From Actinopolyspora mzabensis (GTDB lineage: Bacteria > Actinomycetota > Actinomycetes > Mycobacteriales > Pseudonocardiaceae), in contig NZ_FNFM01000011.1 of NCBI RefSeq assembly GCF_900101095.1, positions 180,578 to 244,577 on the forward strand: a DNA stretch of 64,000 nucleotides, in the 5' to 3' direction. This document shows, in pieces, positions 25,474-33,726 of this stretch. Positions within the stretch are counted from its first letter, which is position 1, and every line of letters begins with the position of its first letter. Made by a program: the position numbers and the translations under genes. Under the pieces are notes generated by a model. It saw nothing but the letters and a program-made list of their open reading frames with translations. It was not told the DNA's origin and searched no databases.

Positions 25474-25561
25474 GGAACCTCCACTCACAACCAGTCTGCC
25501 CGCGCCGACCGCTGTGGGGCGGGCCGCGAAACGGTGCGGCCGGCGTGACCGGCGGCGGGGC

Positions 25562-26032
25562 TCACTGCTCGGGAAGGGCGGGGGGTTCGCCGGTGCGTTC
25601 GTAGTCGGCCAACATGTCGATGCGGCGTTGGTGCCTGCCACCCTCGAACTCGGTGGTCAGGAAGGTGTCGACGATTCCCTCGACCTCGTCGGTGCTGTGC
25701 ATCCTGGCACCGATGCCCGCGAGCAGGGCGTTGTTGTGCTGTCGGGAGAGTTTCGCCGTGTCCTGGTTCCAGACCAGCGCGGCCCGCGCTCCGGGAACCT
25801 TGTTGGCCGCGATCTGCTCCCCGTTGCCGGAACCTCCGATGACCAAACCGAGGCTGCCCGCGTCGGCCACCACGCGGCGCGCGGCCTCGACGCAGAACGG
25901 TGGGTAGTCGTCCTCGGCGTCGTAGACGGCGGGGCCCACGTCGACCACCTCGTAGCCGAGACGGTCGAGTCGTTCGACCAGGTGTGACTTCAATTCGAGA
26001 CCGGCGTGATCGGAACCAAGATAGACGCGCAC
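25562..26032 (-). CDS. rpiB: Ribose-5-phosphate isomerase B
   Basis: Interconverts ribose 5-phosphate and ribulose 5-phosphate in the pentose-phosphate pathway. The 156-residue protein starts RVYLGSDHAGLELKSHL and has DVGPAVYDAEDDYPPF, the anion-hole loop GGSGNGEQIAANK and the ring-opening region QHNNALLAGIGARMH. The catalytic base is Glu (GNGEQ) instead of the cysteine of E. coli RpiB, which is the known mycobacterial variant. The GTG start lacks an obvious ribosome site and may be leaderless. It lies 88 bases upstream of nei on the same strand. Confidence 0.93.
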   Translation of the reverse strand: MRVYLGSDHAGLELKSHLVERLDRLGYEVVDVGPAVYDAEDDYPPFCVEAARRVVADAGSLGLVIGGSGNGEQIAANKVPGARAALVWNQDTAKLSRQHNNALLAGIGARMHSTDEVEGIVDTFLTTEFEGGRHQRRIDMLADYERTGEPPALPEQ

Positions 26033-26088
26033 ACGCGTAGTCTGCCAAACCGCTTCACGCGCACTACTCACCCGGTCAAGGGACAGAA

Positions 26089-26343
26089 ATGCCATACGAA
26101 CAAGCGGCGGCACCGGCCGCACAGGCCGCTCACACGGTGAGGTTCGACTGGGGAACGGCGGGCCTTCGCTCCCTCGGGGAGGAGTGCGCCGCGCTGGTCG
26201 TGGTGGACGTGCTCTCCTTCACCACGGCAGTGGACGTGATTACGCTCCCGGGCTGCTATGGGGAGGACGTCGAGCTGGCGCTCGCGCGGAACGCCAGCTC
26301 GACGGCTCCTCGGCTGCAGGCGGGGGTGTTCAGCCACCACTGA
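26089..26343 (+). pseudogene. Truncated 2-phosphosulfolactate phosphatase (ComB)-like fragment
   Basis: The first 50 residues (VRFDWGTAGLRSLGEECAAL followed by VVVDVLSFTTAVDV) match the N-terminus of the ComB family, where this strand ends in the metal-binding aspartate and the VLSFTT turn. ComB proteins run to about 230 residues. Here the frame leaves the family directly after VDV and stops at 84 residues with no sign of the remaining domain in any frame before the next gene. I interpret it as a gene with its 3' two thirds deleted. An ATG start is intact, so a short peptide could still be made. Divergent from rpiB. Confidence 0.6.
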
Positions 26344-26485
26344 CCGTTCCGACGACACCGGAGCGGGTGCCCACCAGGAGTCGCGGCACCGGGCGACGGC
26401 CAGGAGCACCGTCCGGGGCGGGAGCGTCCGGACGTTCCCGCCCCGGAAACCGCGACAAGTCGGTCCGCCCTCGGTCGGAGCACCG

Positions 26486-27106
26486 TCAGTCGAACCGGGG
26501 ATTCTCCGTCCGGGTTCGCTTGAGCTCGAAGAAGTACGGGTAACCAGCCAACGTGCGCGCGGCGTCGAACAGCTCGCCCGCCTGCTCACCGCGCGGAACG
26601 CGGGTCGTGATCGGGCCGAAGAACGCCACCCCGTCCACGTGGATGGTCGGGGTGCCCACCTCGTCGCCCACCGGGTCCATACCCGCGTGGTGGCTGGCAC
26701 GCAACCGCTCGTCGTACTCGTCGGTGACAGCCGCCTTGGCGAGCGATTCGGGCAGCCCGACCTCCGCCAGGGACTCGGCGATCACCCGGTCGAAGTCCTG
26801 GTCGCCGTTGTCGTGGAACCGCGTTCCCATCGCGGTGTAGAGCGGGGACAGCACCTCGTTGCCGTGGTGCTCGGCGGCTGCGATGGCGACGCGAACGGGC
26901 TTCCAGGCCCGCTGCATCATCTCGTCGTAGTGGTCCCCCAGTTCACGCTCGGCATTGAGCACGGAAAGGCTCATGACGCGGAACCGCAGGTCGATGTCGC
27001 GGACTTTCTCGACCTCGAGGATCCAGCGGGAGGACACCCAGGCGAACGGGCAGATCGGGTCGAAGTAGAAGTGGACTTGCGGCTTCTGCGGGCTGTCGGT
27101 GCTCAT
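26486..27106 (-). CDS. DsbA-like thiol oxidoreductase, Rv2466c family, one active-site Cys missing
   Basis: A 206-residue thioredoxin-fold protein with an inserted helical domain, close to M. tuberculosis Rv2466c, a mycothiol-dependent oxidoreductase/nitroreductase. Shared blocks: [64 protein letters not shown] with the cis-proline loop, [13 protein letters not shown] and [15 protein letters not shown]. From memory Rv2466c has Cys-Pro-Trp-Cys at the active site. Here the motif is CPFA, leaving only the nucleophilic cysteine, so it would work as a monothiol enzyme or rely on mycothiol to resolve. The ATG has GGAAGG seven bases upstream. Upstream neighbour pepN is divergent. Confidence 0.9.
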   Translation of the reverse strand: MSTDSPQKPQVHFYFDPICPFAWVSSRWILEVEKVRDIDLRFRVMSLSVLNAERELGDHYDEMMQRAWKPVRVAIAAAEHHGNEVLSPLYTAMGTRFHDNGDQDFDRVIAESLAEVGLPESLAKAAVTDEYDERLRASHHAGMDPVGDEVGTPTIHVDGVAFFGPITTRVPRGEQAGELFDAARTLAGYPYFFELKRTRTENPRFD

Positions 27107-27407
27107 CAACACGCCTTCCACGATCACGTGTGGTCACGATTCCGGTTGGTCAACCACCCGAGGGGGCTCTCGTGTTCCCGGGTGCCGTGGATTTCCGGAT
27201 GCGGGGGCGCACACCGGACGCGGTTTCCGCCCACATCGCGGGAAGCGGCAGCGCGAGCGGGCGAACGAAGCACGCCCGCACCCGGTGCGACGTGCGCGCC
27301 CGGACGGGACGCCGTGCCGGAGCGTGATTTCATTCCGGCATGATTGTTTCCGGGCGTCGCGTGACCCGCGGCCCGACCCCATCCGACGACGATCAACGAG
27401 GTGATCC

Positions 27408-29981
27408 GTGGCTCCGCCGAACCTGACCCGCCAACAGGCAGAGCAGCGCGCCGAACTGCTGCGCGTTCACTCCTACGCGATCGAGCTCGACCTGTCCGAC
27501 GCCGCGAGCGGGGAGAACGTGGAGGTCTTCGGATCAAAGACGACCGTAAGGTTCGCCGCCCGGCAGGGCACCACCACGTGGATCGATCTGATGGCCGCAC
27601 AGGTGCACAACGCCTCCCTCAACGGCGTGGAACTGGACCTGTCCGACTACGACGAGGAAACGGGCATCGCGCTCCCCGAGCTGGCCGAGCAGAACGAGCT
27701 GGTCGTACGCGCCGACTGCCACTACACCAACACCGGTGAGGGGCTGCACCGCTTCGTCGATCCCGTGGACGGCGGGGTGTATCTCTACAGCCAGTTCGAG
27801 ACGGCCGACGCCAAACGGATGTTCGCCTGCTTCGACCAGCCGGACCTCAAGGCGAACTTCCAGCTGACGGTGACGGCACCGAGCACGTGGCGGGTGGTCT
27901 CGAACTCGCCCGGCGAGATCACCGCGTCCAGCGAGACCCGCAACACGCACACCTTCGAGGCCACGCCTCCGATCTCCACCTACCTGGTGGCGCTGGTGGC
28001 GGGTCCCTACGCGGAATGGCGCGACGTGTACAGCGGACCGGAGGGCGAGATCCCGCTCGGGCTCTACTGCCGTGCCTCACTGGCCGAGTACCTGGACCCC
28101 GAACGGCTGTTCACCGAGACCAAGCAGGGATTCGGCTTCTACCAGCGGGCGTTCGGCGTGCCCTACCCGTTCGCCAAGTACGACCAGTGCTTCGTGCCCG
28201 AGTTCAACGCGGGCGCCATGGAGAACGCGGGCTGCGTGACCTTCCTGGAGGACTACGTCTTCAGGTCGAGGGTCACCGGGTACTTCTACGAGCGCCGCGC
28301 CGAAACGGTGCTGCACGAGATGGCGCACATGTGGTTCGGGGATCTGGTCACCATGCGCTGGTGGGACGATCTCTGGCTGAACGAGTCCTTCGCCACCTGG
28401 GCCAGCGTGCTCGCGCAGTCCTCGGCCACCGAGTACAACCACGCCTGGACGACCTTCGCGAACGTGGAGAAGTCCTGGGCCTACCGGCAGGACCAGCTGC
28501 CCTCCACCCATCCGGTGGCCGCCGACATCGAGGACCTGCAGGCCGTCGAGGTCAACTTCGACGGGATCACCTACGCCAAGGGCGCCTCGGTGCTCAAGCA
28601 ACTGGTGTCCTACGTGGGGCTGGAGAACTTCCTCAGCGGGTTGAAGATCTACTTCGACAGGCACGCCTGGGGCAACGCGCGGTTGTCCGATCTGCTCACC
28701 GCGCTGGAGGAGGCGTCGGGGCGGGACCTGTCGTGGTGGAGCGCGCAGTGGTTGGAAACCACCGGGCTCAACACGGTGCGCCCCGAGTTCGAGACCGACG
28801 AGCAGGACCGCTTCACCGAGTTCACGGTGCTGCAGGGTCCCGCGAGTCCGGGCGAGGGCGAGTACCGCACGCACCGCATCGCGGTGGGCGTCTACGACGA
28901 CGACCCCACCACGGGCAAGCTGGTCCGCACCCACCGGGTCGAGCTCGACATCTCCGGTGAGCGCACCGAGGCCCCCGAACTCGTCGGAGTACCGCGCGGC
29001 AAGCTCGTGCTGGTCAACGACGACGACCTGAGCTACTGCACGATGCGGCTGGACTCGCGGTCGCTGGCGACCCTGGTGGAGCGGATCGCCGACATCGACC
29101 AGTCGTTGCCGCGCGCGTTGGGCTGGTCGACGGCCTGGGAGATGACCAGGGACGCGGAGATGCGGGCACGCGACTTCGTCAGCCTCGTGCTCGGCAAGGA
29201 CACCGCCGGCGGTATCGGAGGCGAATCCGAGATCGGCGTGGTGCAGCGGGTCCTGATGCAGGCGCGCACGGCACTGGGTGCCTATGCCGACCCCGGTTGG
29301 CAACCGGAGGGTTGGCAGCGCTACACGGATCGACTGCTGGAGCTGGCGCGTGCCGCCCGGCCCGGTTCGGACAACCAGCTCGCCTTCGTCAACGCGTTGA
29401 CGGCCGCGAAGCTCGACGAGGACAAGCTCACCCTGCTGCGCGGCTGGCTCGACGGTTCACGGGTGCTGGAGGGATTGGTGGTGGACACCGACCTGCGCTG
29501 GCAACTGCTGCACGCCCTGGTGGCCCACGGCGCGGCGGAGGAATCCGAGATCGACGCGGAGCTGGCGTCCGACTCCACCGCCACCGGTAAGCGGCGTGCG
29601 GAGCGCGCCCGGGCGCTCATCCCCACCCCCGAGGCCAAGGAACGGGCGTGGCAGCGAGCCGTGCACGACGACGAACTGCCCAACGCCATCAACGAGGCGA
29701 TCATCTCCGGGTTCCAGCATCCCGCGCAGCACGAGCTGTTGACCCCCTACGTACGGCGTTACTTCGACGAGATCGACGAGGTGTGGCAACGGCGCTCCAG
29801 CGAGCGGGCACAGCCGACGGTGATGGGGCTGTTCCCCTCCTGGTCCGTGGATCCCGAGACGGTCGAGGCCGCGGACGCCTGGCTCGCCGGGGAGCACCCC
29901 TCGGCCCTGCGGCGCCTGGTCTCGGAGGGCCGTGCCGGGGTGGTTCGCGCGCTGACGGCACGCGAGTTCGACCGCTCCTGA
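27408..29981 (+). CDS. pepN: Aminopeptidase N (M1 family zinc peptidase)
   Basis: An 857-residue metallopeptidase that removes N-terminal residues from peptides. N-terminal beta-saddle (1-190), then the catalytic domain with the exopeptidase motif GAMENAG (about residue 267) that binds the substrate N-terminus, and the zinc site HEMAHMWFGD plus the Glu in LWLNESFATW about 18 residues later. A proton-donating Tyr is expected in GITYAKGASVLKQL. The C-terminal helical domain (about 450-857) is typical of actinobacterial PepN. The GTG start has GAGG five bases upstream. Cytosolic, no signal peptide. Gene order with the Rv2466c-like gene is as in mycobacteria. Confidence 0.97.
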   Translation: MAPPNLTRQQAEQRAELLRVHSYAIELDLSDAASGENVEVFGSKTTVRFAARQGTTTWIDLMAAQVHNASLNGVELDLSDYDEETGIALPELAEQNELVVRADCHYTNTGEGLHRFVDPVDGGVYLYSQFETADAKRMFACFDQPDLKANFQLTVTAPSTWRVVSNSPGEITASSETRNTHTFEATPPISTYLVALVAGPYAEWRDVYSGPEGEIPLGLYCRASLAEYLDPERLFTETKQGFGFYQRAFGVPYPFAKYDQCFVPEFNAGAMENAGCVTFLEDYVFRSRVTGYFYERRAETVLHEMAHMWFGDLVTMRWWDDLWLNESFATWASVLAQSSATEYNHAWTTFANVEKSWAYRQDQLPSTHPVAADIEDLQAVEVNFDGITYAKGASVLKQLVSYVGLENFLSGLKIYFDRHAWGNARLSDLLTALEEASGRDLSWWSAQWLETTGLNTVRPEFETDEQDRFTEFTVLQGPASPGEGEYRTHRIAVGVYDDDPTTGKLVRTHRVELDISGERTEAPELVGVPRGKLVLVNDDDLSYCTMRLDSRSLATLVERIADIDQSLPRALGWSTAWEMTRDAEMRARDFVSLVLGKDTAGGIGGESEIGVVQRVLMQARTALGAYADPGWQPEGWQRYTDRLLELARAARPGSDNQLAFVNALTAAKLDEDKLTLLRGWLDGSRVLEGLVVDTDLRWQLLHALVAHGAAEESEIDAELASDSTATGKRRAERARALIPTPEAKERAWQRAVHDDELPNAINEAIISGFQHPAQHELLTPYVRRYFDEIDEVWQRRSSERAQPTVMGLFPSWSVDPETVEAADAWLAGEHPSALRRLVSEGRAGVVRALTAREFDRS

Positions 29982-30004
29982 CCGGGAGCACAGCACGGGC
30001 GGCC

Positions 30005-30032
30005 GGGTCCGCGAAGTCCCCTTCGCGGACCC
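30005..30032 (+). terminator. Perfect 12-bp stem-loop after pepN
   Basis: GGGTCCGCGAAG (30005-30016) pairs with CTTCGCGGACCC (30021-30032) around TCCC, 24 bases after the pepN stop. Strong intrinsic-type terminator without T-tract. Confidence 0.8.
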
Positions 30033-30198
30033 CGCGCCCGATCCCCGACGCGAGGGCACGCCGCTGCCCGCTCCCCCACCGGACGGCACCGCCGCGAGCA
30101 CGCCCTTCCGGGTGGCATCCGGCGAAGATCACCCAGTCGCAGGATCACCGCGCGTAGGCTCGTGATCGCGCACCGTCCAACACGTCGTGGAGCGGCCG

Positions 30199-30948
30199 AT
30201 GCCCGAGCTGATAACCGCCATCGCCACGCTGTTGTGGCCGCTGATCACTCTGCTGGTACTGCTGCTCTTCCGCCAGGCCATCGGAAGAGTGCTGCGTACC
30301 GCCGAGAAACGCGAACTGGAGTTCGAGGTAGGCGGGCAGCGGCTCACCTTCCACGAGCTCAACGATCAACAGAACGAGATGATCCAGGACCTGCAGCGGC
30401 AACTGAGCATCCTGAGCAGTCGCCTGGACGAGCGAGAAACGGTGCCGGTGGCCACGGCGCCCCCGGGCCGGGGCGGGGACGGGGCGAGCACGCCCGAGGA
30501 GCCCTCCGGGTGGGAACTGGACGGCGACCCCGAGTCGTCCGAGCTGCCCCCGGTGCAGGCACCGGTGGGGCCGGAACCGTTCGCCGTGCTGTGGGTCACC
30601 GATCGCGCCCAGAGCCACGCACTGCTCGTGGAGCAGCTCCGCAACAACGGGGTGCGGGTGACCATCACGGCCACCACCTCGGAGGCGGTGGCCGAAGTGT
30701 CCAAACGACCCTACCGCCTGGTGGTTTCGGACATGGCCCGCAAGGAGGACGGCCAGTGGATCACCGACGCGGGCTTGGCGCTCCTGCGCGAGCTGCGCGA
30801 CCTGGGCATGGAGATACCGTTGATCGTCTTCGGCACGCAGCGCGGACAGCTGCAGCACGCCAATCGGGCTCGCCAGCTGGGTGCCGTGGCCACCACGTCG
30901 TCGTCCTACGAGATGTTCCGGCACTTCCAGAACTTCGGACTGCTCTGA
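30199..30948 (+). CDS. Membrane-anchored protein with degenerate receiver-like domain
   Basis: A 249-residue protein. Residues 4-24 (LITAIATLLWPLITLLVLLLF) form one membrane segment at the N-terminus, followed by a helix with coiled-coil character (FHELNDQQNEMIQDLQRQLS) and a proline/glutamate-rich linker. Residues 135-249 resemble a CheY-like receiver: FAVLWVTDRAQSHALLVEQL (first strand and helix), RLVVSDMARKEDGQ (the Asp of the phosphorylation strand), LRELRDLGMEIPLIVFG, and a final helix. Only one acidic residue is left at the first-strand end and the conserved Lys-Pro near the end is absent, so phosphorylation is doubtful. I do not know a named family with this layout. It sits alone between pepN and the DUF5130 operon. 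Confidence 0.72.
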   Translation: MPELITAIATLLWPLITLLVLLLFRQAIGRVLRTAEKRELEFEVGGQRLTFHELNDQQNEMIQDLQRQLSILSSRLDERETVPVATAPPGRGGDGASTPEEPSGWELDGDPESSELPPVQAPVGPEPFAVLWVTDRAQSHALLVEQLRNNGVRVTITATTSEAVAEVSKRPYRLVVSDMARKEDGQWITDAGLALLRELRDLGMEIPLIVFGTQRGQLQHANRARQLGAVATTSSSYEMFRHFQNFGLL

Positions 30949-31085
30949 GTCTCCGCCACCACCGCAGGCGGATCAGGAGCGGGCGTTCCGGCACTCGCCG
31001 GGTGTTTCGGCGATTCCGGTACCGAAACACCCGGAGCGGGAGCCCGAAATCCCCACATGGAAAACCCCGAACTGAGAGACCCCGA

Positions 31086-31140
31086 CTGGAAGCCCCTCAG
31101 CTGGAAGCCCCTCAGCTGGAAGCCCCTCAGCTGGAATCCC
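31086..31140. repeat. 15-bp tandem repeat
   Basis: CTGGAAGCCCCTCAG is repeated three times without change (31086-31130), followed by a partial fourth copy. It stops 4 bases short of the DUF5130 stop codon on the opposite strand. In one forward frame it would read WKPLS repeated, but I see no supported gene there. Confidence 0.85.
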
Positions 31141-31143
31141 CTG

Positions 31144-31650
31144 TCAGTGATGCTCGCCTTCGGCTTCGAACTCGGTGCCGGCCGCGTCGGAGAGCATCCG
31201 CAACGCGCTGATCAGCCCCTCGATCAGGTCCCCCTCCTTGAAGGAGGCGACCATGTTCATCACGGCCAGGTTGCAGGTGCGGTCTGGTACTCGGCGGTGG
31301 GCCTGTTCGCCGGTGACGACTTCCAGGCAACGCTGGGCGGGCGAGACGGCGATGAGCACCCCGCGCGAGGCGCGGTCGCCCAGACCGGCGTGGATCTGCT
31401 CGGCACGATCACGGGTTTGTTCTCCCAGCTCACCGAGATAGATCGCGAATTCGAGTCCGGTCGTACGGGTGGACAGTGTCAGCGCCTCGTCCAGCCGGGC
31501 CAGCTCCGCCGGGGAGAACGGCAGCTTCGGGCGCTCCGGCTCGATACGGCGCGCGATCGACAGCCGACCACCAGCCGTCAGAGCGTGGCCCGCCTCGATC
31601 TCGGCAGGGTTCACGTCCGCTGCTGTTCGGGTCATCTCACCAGTTGCCAC
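31144..31650 (-). CDS. DUF5130 (TPM-like) protein, Rv2468c-like
   Basis: A 168-residue protein with a TPM-type fold: LPFSPAELARLDEALTLSTR, then FAIYLGELGEQTRDRAEQI, and VLIAVSPAQRCLEVVTGEQA with the family's RxxEVVTG core. DUF5130 proteins accompany pepN in actinobacteria, but no activity is established. The GTG start has GGAGG five bases upstream and lies inside the end of the upstream membrane-protein gene (14-base overlap), so the two are coupled. It has no signal peptide or membrane segment and is probably cytosolic or on the inner membrane face. Confidence 0.85.
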   Translation of the reverse strand: MATGEMTRTAADVNPAEIEAGHALTAGGRLSIARRIEPERPKLPFSPAELARLDEALTLSTRTTGLEFAIYLGELGEQTRDRAEQIHAGLGDRASRGVLIAVSPAQRCLEVVTGEQAHRRVPDRTCNLAVMNMVASFKEGDLIEGLISALRMLSDAAGTEFEAEGEHH

Positions 31651-31885
31651 GAGCGCCTCCCCTTGCGGTACCGGACTCCGCCTCGGACTCCGCGTGATCG
31701 GTGGGTGGGCTGCCGGGGCTCACACCGGCGGGGTTCGCCACCCACAGCACCGACGGGAAGTTCCACTCCCCGTTCGGGCGGTAACGGGCACGGAGCAGTC
31801 TCGGCCACAGCACCATCAACATGACGAGGCCGTAGACAGCCGCCGGTATCACGGCCAAGAAGAGTACGGTCTGCACGACAGTCAC
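31637..31885 (-). CDS. Small single- or double-span membrane protein
   Basis: About 82 residues. A long hydrophobic stretch, VVQTVLFLAVIPAAVYGLVMLMVLW, forms a membrane helix, followed by a basic, cytosolic-type PRLLRARYRPNGEWNFPSVL and a polar tail. The block RPNGEWN..SVLWVANP looks like a conserved motif of small actinobacterial membrane proteins encoded beside DUF5130. The function is unknown. The GTG at 31885 is favoured because it starts just before the membrane helix; a longer version starting at 31948 is open. Its 3' end overlaps the DUF5130 start by 14 bases. Confidence 0.72.
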   Translation of the reverse strand: MTVVQTVLFLAVIPAAVYGLVMLMVLWPRLLRARYRPNGEWNFPSVLWVANPAGVSPGSPPTDHAESEAESGTARGGARGNW

Positions 31886-32237
31886 ACCAGCACGGTATCC
31901 GATTTCCCCCACCAGCGGTCGACTACCTGTGCTCCCCGCCTCACCCACTGGGAAAACCTCGCCGGCCCCGGGAGACCCCGCCTGCGACCCCGTGAAGTAG
32001 TCGAGCGCTCACGAAATACGCATCAAGAGGGCCACCGTTTCGTGATCCCGGGCACCTTCGGTGCTGCTTTCGCCCCATTCGGAACCGCCATTCGGAGCCG
32101 AACCGGACGGCCGCTCGGAGGGGTCGAGTTGGCGGCTTGTACCGGACAGTTTCCGATTCTAGATTTCACCTGTATGGATCTTGCGTAATTGATCGCATCC
32201 ATGACAGGAGCAGTTCCGAACACGTGAGGAAACAAAG

Positions 32238-32834
32238 ATGACCGTCGAAACCGGGAACAGCAGCACCAATTTGATCTTTCCGTGTTACGCATTCATCCCG
32301 AATGAACACACTGCGTACTCGAAACAGGTGTTCCGAACCGGAACCGGAACCGGAGCCGGTACCGAAAGCCGGTTCCGGGCGGGTGTGCGGATCAGCGGGT
32401 GCGCGGGGGTAAGGATCAGCGGCCGCACGGGAGTGCGGATCAGTGGCCGGAGCGGCGTGCGGATCAGCGGAGAGGCCGGTGTGCGGATCAGTGGCCGTGC
32501 GGGTGTGCGGATCAGCTCACTGGGCGGTGTTCGGATCAGCGGCCGCTACCGCGGAGTACGGATCAGCGGCAGTCACGACTCCCGCGACTCGGTCTCCGGC
32601 ACGGGTGGATCCGCCGACGGCGGCACCGAAACGGGCGGACCGAACGGACGCCGAGCTGTCACCCGGCGCTGGGGCGAGCGGCGCTGGGGCGGACGGCGGG
32701 GTGACGAGCGCCGAGGAAGCGGAGGGCAACCGGGCGAACCGGTAGGAGGCGCACCGCGACCAGGCCAGAGCCGCGGTGCTCATCGTGCCGGGCCGAGCAC
32801 CGGGAACGACGGCCCACCTCACCGTTCAGTGTGA
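32238..32834 (+). CDS. Octapeptide-repeat protein (GVRISG repeats)
   Basis: A 198-residue protein I cannot assign to a family. Residues 1-35 form a moderately hydrophobic head (NLIFPCYAFIPNEHTAYSKQ), a GTGTGTG linker follows, and residues 48-111 are eight near-perfect copies of an octapeptide, consensus AGVRISGR. The tail (112-198) is Arg/Gly-rich and disordered. Support for coding: GAGGAAACAAAG precedes the ATG, and base changes among the repeats fall almost only at third positions (Gly, Val and Ser codons) or are synonymous Arg changes. An eight-residue period with alternating Val, Ile and small residues suits a beta-solenoid or amyloid-like stack with an Arg ladder. The 3' end overlaps the convergent HNH gene by 9 bases. 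Confidence 0.6.
   Translation: MTVETGNSSTNLIFPCYAFIPNEHTAYSKQVFRTGTGTGAGTESRFRAGVRISGCAGVRISGRTGVRISGRSGVRISGEAGVRISGRAGVRISSLGGVRISGRYRGVRISGSHDSRDSVSGTGGSADGGTETGGPNGRRAVTRRWGERRWGGRRGDERRGSGGQPGEPVGGAPRPGQSRGAHRAGPSTGNDGPPHRSV
32379..32570 (+). repeat. Eight 24-bp repeats encoding A-G-V-R-I-S-G-x
   Basis: The repeated 24-base unit (core GTGCGGATCAGCGG) occurs eight times in a row, with one unit lengthened by three bases (GGRYR). Differences between units are mostly silent: GTG/GTA/GTT for Val, AGC/AGT for Ser, GGC/GGA/GGT/GGG for Gly, CGG/AGG for Arg. This pattern implies selection on the peptide and not merely recent DNA slippage. Confidence 0.85.
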
Positions 32835-33503
32835 TGCGACCTCGCCGAGATAGGGCAGCCACATCGGGTCGGGGTCGGTCGCGCCGGCCAACAGGCGCCA
32901 GTGCCTGCCGCGCGGGGCCTTCGGCGTCTCCGGAAGGCGCCACCCGAGCTCACGAAGCGTCCGATCGGCCTTTCGGTGGTTACAACGCGTACAACAGGCC
33001 ACACAGTTCTCCCAGGTGTGTGCACCACCCCTGCTCCGAGGAATCACATGATCGATGGTCTCCGCACGCACGCCGCAGTAAACACAGCGATGGTTGTCCC
33101 GCAACATCAGGGCCGAGCGGGACAGCGGAACCCGCCCGCGATAGGGCACGTGCACGAACCGGCTCAACCTGATGACCGAGGGAACCTCGATGCTGTGCGT
33201 CGCCGAATGCAACATCGATCCAGCGGAATCACCGTGCACCACTTCGGCCTTGCCGCAGACGAGCAACACGATCGCCCTGCGCACGGGCAGTGCGGTCAAC
33301 GGTTCGAACGTCGTGTTCAGCAGTAGCACCCGCCGCTTCGGCCAAGCGCCCACGCCCTCCGATCTGTCGGCGGAGGCCGACAGCCGGTGGCCCCGCTTAC
33401 GTCCGGCAGGACGCGCGGGGGCGCGGGGCGGCGCCGCCTTCGGAGCGCCGCACGGGATCGGTTTTCGGTCGGGCACTCGACCACCTCCACCGTGTATGTG
33501 CAT
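32826..33503 (-). CDS. HNH endonuclease (Rv2469c-like)
   Basis: A nuclease of up to 225 residues. The HNH core is seen as CVYCG, then ETIDHVIPRSRGGAHTWEN with the catalytic His, and CVACCTRCNHRKADRT with the second Cys pair and the closing Asn/His. The four cysteines form a structural zinc site (CxxC...CxxC). Before it lies RVLLLNTTFEPLTALPVRRA, the conserved N-terminal segment of this actinobacterial group. Substrate is DNA by family; the biological role is unknown and the gene is conserved in this position in mycobacteria. The N-terminal 50 residues are low-complexity and the true start may be the GTG near 33353. Its end overlaps the repeat-protein gene. Confidence 0.88.
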   Translation of the reverse strand: MHIHGGGGRVPDRKPIPCGAPKAAPPRAPARPAGRKRGHRLSASADRSEGVGAWPKRRVLLLNTTFEPLTALPVRRAIVLLVCGKAEVVHGDSAGSMLHSATHSIEVPSVIRLSRFVHVPYRGRVPLSRSALMLRDNHRCVYCGVRAETIDHVIPRSRGGAHTWENCVACCTRCNHRKADRTLRELGWRLPETPKAPRGRHWRLLAGATDPDPMWLPYLGEVASH

Positions 33504-33726
33504 CAGTCGAACACAGAACCCGCCCGGAACGCACGTGTGATCCGCGCCGCACCGACCGATCGGATATCGAAAATTCGACTACGAGAAGACAACACGATCG
33601 AAAATGTACGGTTACCCGCGGTGGGGAAGCCACTCCGATCATTCGGCTCCGACCGATTCGGCACCCCACCGACCGCCCGCGTCGTGTGAGCGGACGAACG
33701 TTTTCGATGCCCGTATCGTCCGGGGA

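Noticed and set aside
31057..31824. Plus-strand gene with WKPLS repeats
   Set aside because: The repeat is intergenic and the rest of the frame is antisense to the DUF5130 and small membrane-protein genes. Unlike the GVRISG repeats the units are identical in DNA, so there is no sign of codon-level selection.
32379..32570. CRISPR array
   Set aside because: The repeats are 24 bases long and directly contiguous without spacers, and they read as a coding octapeptide. No cas genes are present.
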